Origin: Scatomorpha sp040765295
GTDB taxonomy: Bacteria; Bacillota; Clostridia; Oscillospirales; Oscillospiraceae
NCBI GenBank assembly: GCA_040765295.1
Contig: JAXGSB010000001.1
Location: forward strand, 496,001 to 560,000
Length of the DNA: 64,000 bases
Reading direction: 5' to 3'
Shown: one piece after another, positions 18,177 through 31,080 of the stretch
How the letters are laid out: every line of letters begins with the position of its first letter
How positions within the stretch are numbered: the first letter of the stretch is position 1
Notes under the pieces: model-generated
The model's database searches: none
The model's input: only the letters and a program-made list of their open reading frames with translations
What the model was told of the DNA's origin: nothing
Made by a program: the position numbers and the translations under genes

Positions 18177-19946
18177 ATGGAAGAAAACAAGTTCAGCTTC
18201 GAAAATCCCGTTTATAAGGACAGCTACAGGCACACATCAAGCCATATTTTGGCGCAGGCGGTAAAGCGTCTCTATCCCGAGACAAAGCTTGCCATAGGTC
18301 CGGCGATAAAAGACGGCTTTTACTACGACTTCGATTCCGAAACAGTCTTCACTCCCGAGATACTCGAAGAGATCGAGGAGGAAATGCGTAAAATCATAAA
18401 GGAAAAACTGCCTCTCGAGCGCTTCGAGCTCAGCCGCGAAGATGCCATAAAACTCATGGAAGAGCAGGACGAACCGTACAAGGTTGAACTCATAAAAGAC
18501 CTGCCCGAGGATGAGACTATAAGCTTCTACAAACAGGGCGAGTTTGCAGACCTCTGCGCAGGCCCTCATGTCGACTCCACAGGGCGTGTAAAGGGCAACG
18601 CCATAAAGCTCATAAACTCCACGGGCGCATATTGGAGAGGAGATTCAAACCGTAAGATGCTGCAGAGAATCTACGGAACATCCTTCCCCAAAAAAGCCGA
18701 GCTCGATGAGCACCTCGAGCGTTTGGAAGAGGCAAAAAAACGCGACCACAGAAAACTTGGCCGCGAGCTTGGGCTCTTCATGATGGCGGACGAGGGACCC
18801 GGCTTCCCCTTCTTCATGCCCAAGGGCATGATTCTTAAAAATGCCCTCATCGAGTACTGGCGAGAAGTACATAAACGCTATGGCTATGTCGAAATTCAAA
18901 CCCCGCTGATTTTAAACCGCGATCTTTGGCTTCGCTCCGGGCACTGGGAGCACTATAAAGACAATATGTACACCACGACAATAGATGAAGAGGACTATGC
19001 GATAAAACCCATGAACTGTCCGGGCAGCATGCTCTACTTCAATTCCGAGCCGCACTCCTACAGGGAACTCCCGATGAGAGTGGGAGAGCTCGGCATAGTT
19101 CACAGGCACGAGCTTTCGGGCGCTCTGCACGGTCTTTTCAGAGTCCGCTGCTTCACACAGGACGATGCGCATATTTTCATGAGCTGGGAACAGATGAAGG
19201 ATGAGATAAAGTATGTCGCCAAGCTCTTCGACGAGGTCTATTCGCTCTTCGGGCTCAAATACAGCATCGAGCTTTCCACCATGCCCGAGTCTCACATCGG
19301 CGATGAAAAAGACTGGCGGTTTGCCGAAAAGATTCTGGAAGAGGCAATAGTAGAGACGGGCAGAAGCTTCAAGATAAATGCAGGCGACGGCGCGTTCTAC
19401 GGCCCCAAGCTCGACTTCCACTTAGAAGACAGTCTGGGCAGAACATGGCAGTGCGGAACAATCCAACTCGATATGCAGATGCCCGAACGCTTCGAACTCG
19501 AGTATACCGACAGAGACGGCGAGAAAAAGCGCCCCGTCATGATACACAGAGTGGTCTTCGGCTCTATCGAGCGCTTTATAGGTGTTATCACCGAGCACTT
19601 CGGAGGCGCCTTCCCGCTCTGGCTCTCGCCGGTGCAGGTCAAGGTTCTCCCGATAACCGACAGAGTCATAGACTATGCCGAGAGCATTTGCAAAAAACTC
19701 GAGGCGGCGGGACTCAGAGCCGAGGTCGACACGAGATCCGAGAAGATAGGCTATAAGATAAGAGAGGCTCAGCAGCAGAAAATTCCGTATATGCTGGTTG
19801 TCGGTGACAAAGAGGCCGAAACAGGCGAGGTTTCCGTTCGTGTCAGACAGGGCGGCGATATCGGCACAATGAGCATTTATGCCTTTATCGAAAAGGCTCA
19901 GGAAGAAAACAAATCAAAAGCGATAGACTCACTCTTCAAAAACTAA
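18177..19946 (+). CDS. thrS: Threonine--tRNA ligase lacking the N-terminal TGS domain
   Basis: Class II synthetase charging tRNA-Thr. It starts only 18 residues before the editing-domain motif HTSSHILAQAV (His19/His23), so the usual 60-residue TGS domain is absent; total 589 residues against about 640 for typical bacterial enzymes. The editing site CAGPH is near residue 125. The catalytic core has motif 2 around RVGELGIVHRHELSGALHGLFRVRCFTQDDAH, the zinc ligand Cys in MNCPGSM, and motif 3 near VFGSIERFIG. The C-terminal anticodon domain ends the protein. Start is ATG behind TTGGAGG, directly downstream of the T-box terminator. Confidence 0.94.
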   Translation: MEENKFSFENPVYKDSYRHTSSHILAQAVKRLYPETKLAIGPAIKDGFYYDFDSETVFTPEILEEIEEEMRKIIKEKLPLERFELSREDAIKLMEEQDEPYKVELIKDLPEDETISFYKQGEFADLCAGPHVDSTGRVKGNAIKLINSTGAYWRGDSNRKMLQRIYGTSFPKKAELDEHLERLEEAKKRDHRKLGRELGLFMMADEGPGFPFFMPKGMILKNALIEYWREVHKRYGYVEIQTPLILNRDLWLRSGHWEHYKDNMYTTTIDEEDYAIKPMNCPGSMLYFNSEPHSYRELPMRVGELGIVHRHELSGALHGLFRVRCFTQDDAHIFMSWEQMKDEIKYVAKLFDEVYSLFGLKYSIELSTMPESHIGDEKDWRFAEKILEEAIVETGRSFKINAGDGAFYGPKLDFHLEDSLGRTWQCGTIQLDMQMPERFELEYTDRDGEKKRPVMIHRVVFGSIERFIGVITEHFGGAFPLWLSPVQVKVLPITDRVIDYAESICKKLEAAGLRAEVDTRSEKIGYKIREAQQQKIPYMLVVGDKEAETGEVSVRVRQGGDIGTMSIYAFIEKAQEENKSKAIDSLFKN

Positions 19947-19952
19947 AAAACC

Positions 19953-20015
19953 GCTTGCTCTTTTTCGGCCTTTAAGCTGGAAAAGAGCAAGCTCTTGTAT
20001 TATACTGTACAAGAG
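19953..20015 (+). terminator. Hairpins after thrS
   Basis: GCTTGCTCTTTT (19953-19964) pairs perfectly with AAAAGAGCAAGC (19981-19992). A second stem CTCTTGTA/TACAAGAG overlaps and follows (19992-20015). The first resembles a terminator but the T run after it is short; alternatively these are 5' structures of the next transcript. Confidence 0.45.
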
Positions 20016-20060
20016 AGATACAGGCTTTGTGCAAGGCGAAAACGAGAGGACTTGATTAAA

Positions 20061-20360
20061 ATGAGCTATTGCAAAAAATGCGGCGCATATATACCCGAAG
20101 GTGAGCAAAAATGTCTTGCCTGCGGTTACAGAGACAGCTCTGCCTTAGGGAACTTTGCGGTTGATAGTGCAAAGAATAGCGGCGCATTCGAGCCCTCCGA
20201 GAAGGCTGGCACAAGAAGCTCGGCTTTCGGCGAGCGCCTTGTTACAAGATACAGCTCTCGCAGAAGAGAGGGCGGCAAGGGAGCAAGTCGCCGCTACAGC
20301 TCAAAAAGAAAAGTTCCCCAAACCACGGCATGGAACAAAGATAGAAAAGACAAAGAGTAA
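20061..20360 (+). CDS. Small zinc-ribbon protein
   Basis: 99 residues. The N terminus is a zinc ribbon with two CxxC pairs, YCKKCGAYIPEGEQKCLACGY, near-identical to that of the next gene. The rest is Ser/Arg/Lys-rich and ends KRKVPQTTAWNKDRKDKE; it contains the element RRYSS also found in the neighbour. There is no membrane segment. I chose the ATG at 20061 because GAGAGGA precedes it and the zinc ribbon begins there. It looks like a shortened tandem paralogue of the following gene. Function unknown. Confidence 0.7.
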   Translation: MSYCKKCGAYIPEGEQKCLACGYRDSSALGNFAVDSAKNSGAFEPSEKAGTRSSAFGERLVTRYSSRRREGGKGASRRYSSKRKVPQTTAWNKDRKDKE

Positions 20361-20412
20361 AAGTAATCTCTTTAACATTTCGAAAGTATAAGATATTTAA
20401 TAGGAGAAATGA

Positions 20413-21069
20413 ATGAATTATTGCGCAAGATGCGGAGCATACATACCACAAGATGAGGAAAGCTGTCTTGCCTGCGGATATAAAAATACTTCGGCTTCCC
20501 GATTCGGCAGCGGGGCCGCAGCACAGGCGCAGCCGCAGGAAGAGTATGATTACGGCAAGCGGGGAAATTATTCCGAGAGGGAAAAACAGGAAGATAAAAC
20601 GGTATATTACGGAGAAGTGGTAGACAGTCCCGAAAGCTCCGGCAGCAGAAGAAGTTCCCAAAAGGGCAGAGGCGGGGCGACTCGCCGCTACAGCTCCGGC
20701 AGAACAGAGGAAGAAAATTATGAGTATGAGTTTGAGGGAAGAGAGGCCTACAGAGAATTTATCGATAAAGACATTCTCGAAAATAAGGGTATGGCGGCTC
20801 TCTCATACTTCGGTATATTCTTTATAATTCCCCTTGTCCTGAAGAAAAAGTCGCCCTTCGTGCGATTCCATCTCAATCAGGCCATCTCACTTTTCTTAGC
20901 CAGAGCTGCTTTGTGGGCTTTTGCCTTATTCACAGGCGGCTTGGGAGCATTTCTTTCAGCTGTCGGAGGAGTATTCACTTTCGGCTGTGCGATAGCGGGA
21001 ATAGTGAATGCCTTGGGAGGAAAGCGAAAGCGCTTGCCCATTGTAGGCGATTTTGAGATATTAAAATAA
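20413..21069 (+). CDS. Zinc-ribbon membrane protein (DUF4870-like)
   Basis: 218 residues. N-terminal zinc ribbon with two CxxC pairs (MNYCARCGAYIPQDEESCLACGY), then a hydrophilic, Ser/Arg/Glu-rich linker, then a membrane part with about three helices (residues 125-215). The segment NKGMAALSYFGIFFIIPL followed by PFVRFHLNQAISLFL matches the DUF4870/Tic20-like pattern of small bacterial membrane proteins. The gene lies 52 nt after its shorter relative, in the same direction. No enzymatic motif is visible. Confidence 0.78.
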   Translation: MNYCARCGAYIPQDEESCLACGYKNTSASRFGSGAAAQAQPQEEYDYGKRGNYSEREKQEDKTVYYGEVVDSPESSGSRRSSQKGRGGATRRYSSGRTEEENYEYEFEGREAYREFIDKDILENKGMAALSYFGIFFIIPLVLKKKSPFVRFHLNQAISLFLARAALWAFALFTGGLGAFLSAVGGVFTFGCAIAGIVNALGGKRKRLPIVGDFEILK

Positions 21070-21089
21070 ATTTTAAACAGGAGTTTTTT

Positions 21090-21926
21090 ATGAAATTACT
21101 TACAGTATTATTTGAAGAAAAAACCTACAGTGCCGCGTCAAGCGATGGGAAAACCGCAAAGCTCTATGACATGGACATTCTAGAGCTCGCCGAGAAATTG
21201 GATTTATCCGAAGATCCGATGCCTGTTGCGGAGAAGGAACTTAAAGATCTTAAAATCCTGGCGCCGATAGTCTATCCTGCGCAGGATGTCCTCTGTCTCG
21301 GCCTCAACTTCTATGACCACCAAAAAGAAATCAGCAAGTTGGGAAGCGAGTATAGGTCGGAGCGTGGAAACGCGGTTTATTTCTCCAAAAGAGCAAACTT
21401 CGTCATAGGTCCCGATGAATACATAGACGGGCACTTCGACTTTGTCGAAAAGCTCGACTACGAGGTTGAGCTTGCGGTTGTTATAAAAAAGGATGCCTAT
21501 AAAGTCAAAAAGGAAGATGCTCTGGATTATGTTCTGGGATACAGCATATTCAACGATATAACGGCAAGAGATGTGCAGCTGGCTCACACCCAGTATCACT
21601 TCGGCAAAAGCCTCGACAGCTTCTGCGCCATGGGACCTTGGATAGTCACAGCTGACGAGCTTCCGTTTGAGCCCGAGCTTGAGATATCCTGTTTTGTCAA
21701 TGGAGAGCGGCGTCAGCACAGCAACACGAATCTTATGATTTTCGGCATAGCCGAGGTGATTGCAGAGCTCAGCCGAGGCATGATGCTCAAGGCCGGAAGC
21801 ATTATTTCAATGGGAACGCCGGGCGGTGTGGCAATCGGTATGAATCCGCCGAAATTTTTGCGTTCGGGCGACGAGGTAGTCTGCGAGATAGAAAAAATCG
21901 GGGTACTCCGCAATATCGTAAAATAA
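21090..21926 (+). CDS. Fumarylacetoacetate hydrolase family protein
   Basis: 278 residues of the FAH fold, which includes acylpyruvases, decarboxylases and C-C hydrolases that use Mg or Mn. The typical pattern begins near VLCLGLNFYDHQKE, continues with the metal-binding EVELAVVIKK and the conserved GYSIFNDITARDVQ, then FGKSLDSFCAMGPWIV, and ends MLKAGSIISMGTPGGVAIGMNPPKFL...GDEV. The exact substrate cannot be read from sequence. A 20-nt gap and same strand suggest co-transcription with the zinc-ribbon gene, without functional logic that I can see. Confidence 0.88.
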   Translation: MKLLTVLFEEKTYSAASSDGKTAKLYDMDILELAEKLDLSEDPMPVAEKELKDLKILAPIVYPAQDVLCLGLNFYDHQKEISKLGSEYRSERGNAVYFSKRANFVIGPDEYIDGHFDFVEKLDYEVELAVVIKKDAYKVKKEDALDYVLGYSIFNDITARDVQLAHTQYHFGKSLDSFCAMGPWIVTADELPFEPELEISCFVNGERRQHSNTNLMIFGIAEVIAELSRGMMLKAGSIISMGTPGGVAIGMNPPKFLRSGDEVVCEIEKIGVLRNIVK

Positions 21927-21936
21927 ATAAACATAA

Positions 21937-21965
21937 GCTCCGCCTGACTGTCAACCGGGCGGAGC
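21937..21965. terminator. Hairpin between convergent genes
   Basis: GCTCCGCC (21937-21944) pairs with GGCGGAGC (21958-21965). It sits between the FAH gene and the convergent acyltransferase gene and probably ends one or both transcripts. Confidence 0.6.
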
Positions 21966-22024
21966 AAGTAATAAAAGAGAAATAGTCCAAAAATGTAATT
22001 TTGCAATCAAAATATACTGGTTTA

Positions 22025-22729
22025 TCATGCAGACTCGAGCTTCATTTTACCCAATTCGTTGCACCTGCGGCACAGACGGTCCGCAATGCGTTTGCGCGGT
22101 TCGTTGTTACGCAAGAGCTCTGAAATCATGACAGGTTTATCCACGATATATCTGTGCTCATTCTTACGGTAATATGCCAAGTACAGCGGTAAATCTATGC
22201 CTTCTTTGAGAGCTTTCTCGGCCATCAGAACAAAGCCGGCATGAAACATTTTTAATTCATCAAAATAGCCGTTCTTGGATAATTCGGGAAAGATAACAAT
22301 ACTCTGCCTTTCACGTAAAGTTTTAAGGGTTTCCCTTAAGGTCCTACTAAAACGCGCATCCGGGTATGTTGAAATGAGATTAAGGCCGCGATAGAATAGA
22401 TATAGCACCGGTGCTGCGACAATGCTCAAGCACCTCGCCAAAAACAGATTCATGTGTTTTTTCTGATGAAAGTAAATATTGGATAAGTATTTATAGACCT
22501 CTTTAAGGCTGCTGTTCATTTCATATGTGCCCCAGAAGCGAAAAGGGTGATGACCGTACAGTTCAAGTAAAAGCGGTGCGGACGCACCCACATGGTTGCT
22601 TAAAAAGAATGCTTGCTGGCCTTCCATACTTTTGCCTAGGTACACAAATTTAGGTTTCCTGACAAACAGGCGCAACACGGATTTGAAGTGACGAAACCAC
22701 AGACTGCGATTGTCTCCGGATTTACCCAT
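22025..22729 (-). CDS. Lysophospholipid acyltransferase-like protein (PlsC superfamily)
   Basis: About 234 residues with the overall pattern of 1-acylglycerol-3-phosphate acyltransferases: a membrane-proximal N terminus, block I FLSNHVGASAPLLLE, a conserved RTLRETLKTL segment, and block III IVIFPELSKNG. The usual NHxxxxD motif is imperfect: the His is present but the Asp position is Pro or Leu, so activity is uncertain. The ATG at 22729 is chosen over one at 22762 because AAGGAGGAG lies just upstream. Monocistronic on the minus strand. Confidence 0.7.
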   Translation of the reverse strand: MGKSGDNRSLWFRHFKSVLRLFVRKPKFVYLGKSMEGQQAFFLSNHVGASAPLLLELYGHHPFRFWGTYEMNSSLKEVYKYLSNIYFHQKKHMNLFLARCLSIVAAPVLYLFYRGLNLISTYPDARFSRTLRETLKTLRERQSIVIFPELSKNGYFDELKMFHAGFVLMAEKALKEGIDLPLYLAYYRKNEHRYIVDKPVMISELLRNNEPRKRIADRLCRRCNELGKMKLESA

Positions 22730-22994
22730 ATTTGCTCCTCCTTTTTCATCGTATAGCAACATATAAAGTATAGCAAAAAAGACCGCTTTTTGTCCATAAA
22801 CTTATGTTTGCTTACTATTAGTTATATGGCATATGTTATGCTTCCGGAATTATATTTTTAAAACCTGAACCGAGTTTTTAAAATTCAACGACAGCAGCTT
22901 AATCCTTTGTATCGTATTTATTAGATATATTTTGAATATACTTATGTTTGATTTCTATACAAAAAAAGTTTTTTCTCAAAAAACAAAATTTCAC

Positions 22995-23023
22995 TTGACA
23001 TGAAAGCGCTAAAATGCTATGCT
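22995..23023 (+). promoter_or_regulatory. rRNA operon promoter
   Basis: Perfect TTGACA at 22995-23000 and TATGCT at 23018-23023 with a 17-nt spacer. It lies about 190 nt before the 16S gene. The upstream 22730-22990 is AT-rich with A/T tracts, consistent with an UP element, and holds no gene. Confidence 0.8.
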
Positions 23024-23056
23024 ACTCAAGCACCCCAAAAACTGGGGTGCTTGAGT
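23024..23056 (+). repeat. Perfect inverted repeat at the rRNA transcription start
   Basis: A 13-bp perfect stem, ACTCAAGCACCCC (23024-23036) with GGGGTGCTTGAGT (23044-23056), loop of 7 nt. It begins immediately after the -10 box, so the start site (about 23030) falls inside the left arm. No T run follows, so it is not a classical terminator. Confidence 0.7.
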
Positions 23057-23064
23057 GCACTTTG

Positions 23065-27900
<4,836 letters not shown>

Positions 27901-27931
27901 GAGGGTGCTTAGAACCTCGCCGGTGTGTTGC

Positions 27932-28007
27932 GCACCATTAGCTCAGCTGGTAGAGCACCTGACTCTTAATCAGGGCGTCCGGGGTTCGAGTCCCCGATGG
28001 TGTACCA
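27932..28007 (+). tRNA. tRNA-Lys (CTT)
   Basis: Full cloverleaf with 7-bp acceptor stem GCACCAT/ATGGTGT, anticodon CTT at 27965-27967, T-loop GGTTCGAGTCC and encoded CCA. It lies between the 23S and 5S genes. Confidence 0.95.
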
Positions 28008-28011
28008 AAGT

Positions 28012-28086
28012 GGCCCGTTGGTCAAGTGGTTAAGACGGGGGCCTCTCACGCCCCAAACAGGAGTTCGACTCTCCTACGGGTCACCA
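28012..28086 (+). tRNA. tRNA-Glu (CTC)
   Basis: Acceptor stem GGCCCGT/ACGGGTC, anticodon stem GGGGC/GCCCC with anticodon CTC at 28045-28047, encoded CCA. It is 4 nt after tRNA-Lys and before the 5S gene. CTC is the rarer Glu anticodon; TTC is the usual major species. Confidence 0.92.
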
Positions 28087-28105
28087 TAAAAAGTGGATAA
28101 ATATA

Positions 28106-28221
<116 letters not shown>

Positions 28222-28228
28222 ATAAAAT

Positions 28229-28304
28229 GCCTCCTTAGCTCAGCCGGTAGAGCATGCGGCTGTTAACCGCAGGGTCGTTGGTTCGAGTCCAACAGGAGGC
28301 GCCA
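28229..28304 (+). tRNA. tRNA-Asn (GTT)
   Basis: Acceptor GCCTCCT/AGGAGGC, anticodon GTT at 28262-28264 in the loop CTGTTAA, T-loop GGTTCGAGTCC, encoded CCA. It follows the 5S gene by 7 nt. Confidence 0.94.
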
Positions 28305-28311
28305 CTTTTGA

Positions 28312-28388
28312 GGGCCTTTAGCTCAGTTGGTTAGAGCAACCGGCTCATAACCGGTCGGTCCGGGGTTCGAGTCCCTGAAGGCCCACCA
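28312..28388 (+). tRNA. tRNA with CAT anticodon (Met elongator or Ile2)
   Basis: Acceptor GGGCCTT/AAGGCCC, anticodon CAT at 28346-28348, encoded CCA. The acceptor stem is fully paired at position 1-72, so it is not the initiator. Whether C34 is converted to lysidine by TilS (making it tRNA-Ile for AUA) cannot be decided from the sequence. Confidence 0.9.
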
Positions 28389-28394
28389 AAAACT

Positions 28395-28470
28395 AGGGGA
28401 ATAGCTCAGTTGGCAGAGCGACGGTCTCCAAAACCGTAGGCCGAGGGTTCGAAACCTTCTTCCCCTGCCA
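28395..28470 (+). tRNA. tRNA-Trp (CCA)
   Basis: Acceptor AGGGGAA/TTCCCCT, anticodon CCA at 28428-28430 in loop CTCCAAA, encoded CCA end. Last gene of the rRNA operon. Confidence 0.94.
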
Positions 28471-28473
28471 ATA

Positions 28474-28504
28474 AAACCCGGAAGCGAGCGCTTCCGGGTT
28501 TTTG
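28474..28504 (+). terminator. rRNA operon terminator
   Basis: An 11-bp stem ACCCGGAAGCG/CGCTTCCGGGT with a 2-nt loop, preceded by AAA and followed by a T5 run. It directly follows tRNA-Trp and ends the operon. Confidence 0.9.
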
Positions 28505-28566
28505 GCAGAAACTTTGTTCAGTTATAATTTGGCGAATTTTACAAAAAAGAGGAGGCCGCTAAGGTC

Positions 28567-29544
28567 ATGATAACACACATAGGAGGAAATATATATTCGT
28601 TTCAGGTTCCGTTGCCGGGAAATCCGCTGAAATGGCTGAATGTGTATGTAATAAAGGGAGAGGGACGCGGTCGAAACCTTCTAATCGATACCGGTTTCAA
28701 GCGCTCGGAATGTTTAGATGCTCTGCTTTTGGGAATGCGCGAGCTTGAGCTCGATCCCAATAACACCGATGTTCTTCTCACGCACCTTCACTCGGACCAT
28801 ACCGGCAATGCTCCGGAACTCAATAAACTGGGTTCAAGGCTGCTTATGAGCCGAATTGATAATGAGATGTTGAATGATGATGGGTGGCCTGAGCGCAAAG
28901 AGCGCTCTCTGCGTGAGGGAATGCCTGCAGATGTGATGGAAGTGGTGTTCGACAACAACCCTGCAACGATCTATGCGCCGGCTCCATTTGATGCTGAATG
29001 GCTTCATGACGGAGACATCATTTCCTATGGAGGGTATGATCTTGAGTGCATACTTACACCGGGACATACACCGGGGCATATCTGTCTTTATGAAAAAAGG
29101 ACAAAAACAATGTTTCTCGGCGACCACGTGCTCTTTGATATCACGCCGAATATTGTCAACTGGGAGGAGATGAAGGACGCTCTTGACAGCTACATTCACA
29201 GCCTTAAAAAACTCTTGAACTATGAGGTCAAGATTGCGTTACCCAGCCACAGAACCACAGGTAATCTCACAATGGAAGAGCGCATAGAGCAGATAATAAT
29301 TCACCACGAAAAGCGGCTCAGTGAGACCGAAAACATTATTCGTACGACACCGAACCTCTGCGCTTATGAGATAACAGGGCGTATGAAATGGCGGATTCGT
29401 GCAAAGAACTGGGAAGAGTTTCCTCCCGGACAAAAATGGTTTGCCATGGGTGAGGCTCTGTCGCACATAGATTACCTGATTAGGCAGGGACGCATTGTGA
29501 GAAATGTAGCCTCCGATGGAATATATACATATTCGGCAAAATAA
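28567..29544 (+). CDS. Metallo-beta-lactamase-fold hydrolase with C-terminal winged helix
   Basis: 325 residues. The MBL zinc motif THLHSDHTGN is near residue 76, a second metal-binding segment TPGHTPGHICLYE near 179, FLGDHVLF near 196 and the terminal His in LPSHR near 228. A roughly 70-residue C-terminal region ending with HIDYLIRQGRIVRN resembles the winged-helix tail of LACTB2-like hydrolases. The ribosome site GAGGAGG precedes the ATG. Substrate unknown. It is the first gene after the rRNA operon and before a truncated IS30 element. Confidence 0.85.
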   Translation: MITHIGGNIYSFQVPLPGNPLKWLNVYVIKGEGRGRNLLIDTGFKRSECLDALLLGMRELELDPNNTDVLLTHLHSDHTGNAPELNKLGSRLLMSRIDNEMLNDDGWPERKERSLREGMPADVMEVVFDNNPATIYAPAPFDAEWLHDGDIISYGGYDLECILTPGHTPGHICLYEKRTKTMFLGDHVLFDITPNIVNWEEMKDALDSYIHSLKKLLNYEVKIALPSHRTTGNLTMEERIEQIIIHHEKRLSETENIIRTTPNLCAYEITGRMKWRIRAKNWEEFPPGQKWFAMGEALSHIDYLIRQGRIVRNVASDGIYTYSAK

Positions 29545-29573
29545 AAGATGCGGCGTAAAAATTAAAAGTCAAA

Positions 29574-29599
29574 GCCCGCCCCCTAAGGGAGCGGGTTAG
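29574..29599 (+). terminator. Hairpin after the MBL hydrolase gene
   Basis: CCCGCCCCC and GGGAGCGGG form a GC-rich stem with a TAA loop and one mismatch. There is no clear T run, so efficiency is doubtful. Confidence 0.5.
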
Positions 29600-29607
29600 G
29601 TTACCAT

Positions 29608-30647
29608 CTGAAGTGCAACACCCTTAAAAAAAGTAAAGACAATGTATAACCCGAAGTGTAAAATGTTAATCACGACAAAAACAATCAACACCGGAGGTTC
29701 GTACATTGTCATACAAACATCTTACACTAGAGGAGAGAAAATATCTACAGCAACTTTTGTCAGAAGGTCTTAGCATGAGAAAAATTGCGGCTATACTTGA
29801 GCGCAGTCCATCAACTATCAGTAGAGAGATAAAGAGAAACAGGTCAAAATTAAAACCACATAGAAAACCTGACAACCATTATTGGTACAACCATTGGCGT
29901 GCACAAAATCTTTACATAAGAAGACGTAGGGAGCAATACCGCAGAGCTCTGATTCCCGAATCTCCGGAGTGGGAATACATCATAGAAGGACTCAGCAATT
30001 TTTGGCCTCCCGAGGCTATTTGCGGACGATGGCGGAAACAGTATCCGGAAAGAAAACCGCTACATTTTTCGACAATATACCGCTACATCTCCAGGAAAGA
30101 GTTTCCTTCGATAAAAAAGGAAACACATTTAAGACGGCGCGGCAAGCGTTTGCAGACTAGAAACGCCAATTACAACAGCATTCAGCCCGATCGTATTATT
30201 CCTGAATGGCCGGATAAAATTCGTAATCGCACAAGACTTGGAGATTGGGAAGGGGATACTCTTTATGGAGGCATTGGCAAGGGCTTAATCGTAACCTTGG
30301 TGGATAGAAAGAGTCGCTTTCTAAAAATCGGCTTGCTAGAAAAACGTGTCGCTGAACGAACCAGGTTGATTATTGAGAAATTACTAAAAGGATTGCCGGT
30401 AAACAGCATAAGTTTAGACAACGGTTCAGAGTTTTCTGAGTTTCATAAATTGGAAGAAAATCTAAACACAATGGTTTATTTTGCCGAGCCGCACAAACCG
30501 TGGCAGCGTGGTACAAACGAGAACACTAACGATATTATTAGATTTTTCTTTCCTAAAGGTTTTGATTTCAGGAAGGTCACAGATGAGGACATCTCAATAG
30601 TTGAAGACTTAATCAATGACCGTCCGAAAAAATGTCTTAACCGGAAA
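29608..30647 (+). mobile_element. IS30-family element, right end deleted
   Basis: The left end is probably near CTGAAGTGCAACACCC (about 29609), about 100 nt before the transposase start, as usual for IS30 family members. The right inverted repeat is missing: at about 30641-30650 the element runs straight into an MFS permease gene in opposite orientation. It is therefore a non-autonomous remnant. Confidence 0.7.
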
Positions 30648-30758
30648 CCACTTCTGCATCATTGCGATGATAACGTTATAGACCATGCCGTCGCCCAAGC
30701 CCAGCAACCCTCCGTAGGTGAACCACATTCCGGTGGGAGCGGTCTTAGGCAACAGTGA
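29706..30758 (+). pseudogene. IS30-family transposase with chimeric C terminus
   Basis: N-terminal helix-turn-helix pattern SYKHLTLEERKYLQQLLSEGLSMRKIAAILERSPSTISREIKRN is characteristic of IS30. The DDE residues are all present: WEGDTLYGG (D), SLDNGSEF (D) and PWQRGTNENTN (E). After about residue 313 (KKCLNRKP) homology stops; the last about 37 codons are antisense of an MFS gene. A normal IS30 transposase continues for roughly 20 more residues. The start is a TTG at 29706 behind GGAGG. Catalytic residues are intact but, with the right end lost, the element should be immobile. Confidence 0.85.
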
Positions 30759-31034
30759 GGTGGCAAAGATGCCCGCAGCCATCAGCAAATAGCCGACGAG
30801 CATGATGATTTTTACATTGTACTTCTTCTGCATGACGCCGCCGACATAGTTGCCGACGACGAACACGGCCAGGAAGATGGTGTAGGGAAGGCTGGCGGCG
30901 GAGGGCTCGATGCTGAAATACTCTGCTATATACGGAAGAAAGATACTGTAAGTGTAGCAGAATCCCATGATGAGACTACATATGACGCCGCAAATCAGAA
31001 TCACTATCCGATTGGTACTTTTTTTCTCTTCCAT
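30642..31034 (-). pseudogene. MFS permease (OFA type), N-terminal fragment
   Basis: About 130 residues of a major-facilitator protein: four membrane helices beginning NRIVILICGVICSLIMGFCYTYSIFLPYIAEYF and ending GLGDGMVYNVIIAMMQKWFP, the classic loop before helix 5 of oxalate/formate-antiporter-like permeases. Reading then enters the antisense of the IS30 transposase and stops, so about two thirds of the permease is lost. It lies 46 nt downstream of the MBL hydrolase gene on the same strand, so the two were probably one operon. Confidence 0.85.
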
Positions 31035-31080
31035 TGATTTACGCCTCTCTTTCTCTAGAATTTCTATAACTTATAAACTT

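Noticed and set aside
17963..18190. Minus-strand 75-codon frame opposite the thrS leader
   Set aside because: It overlaps the T-box and terminator; no ribosome site and no recognisable protein.
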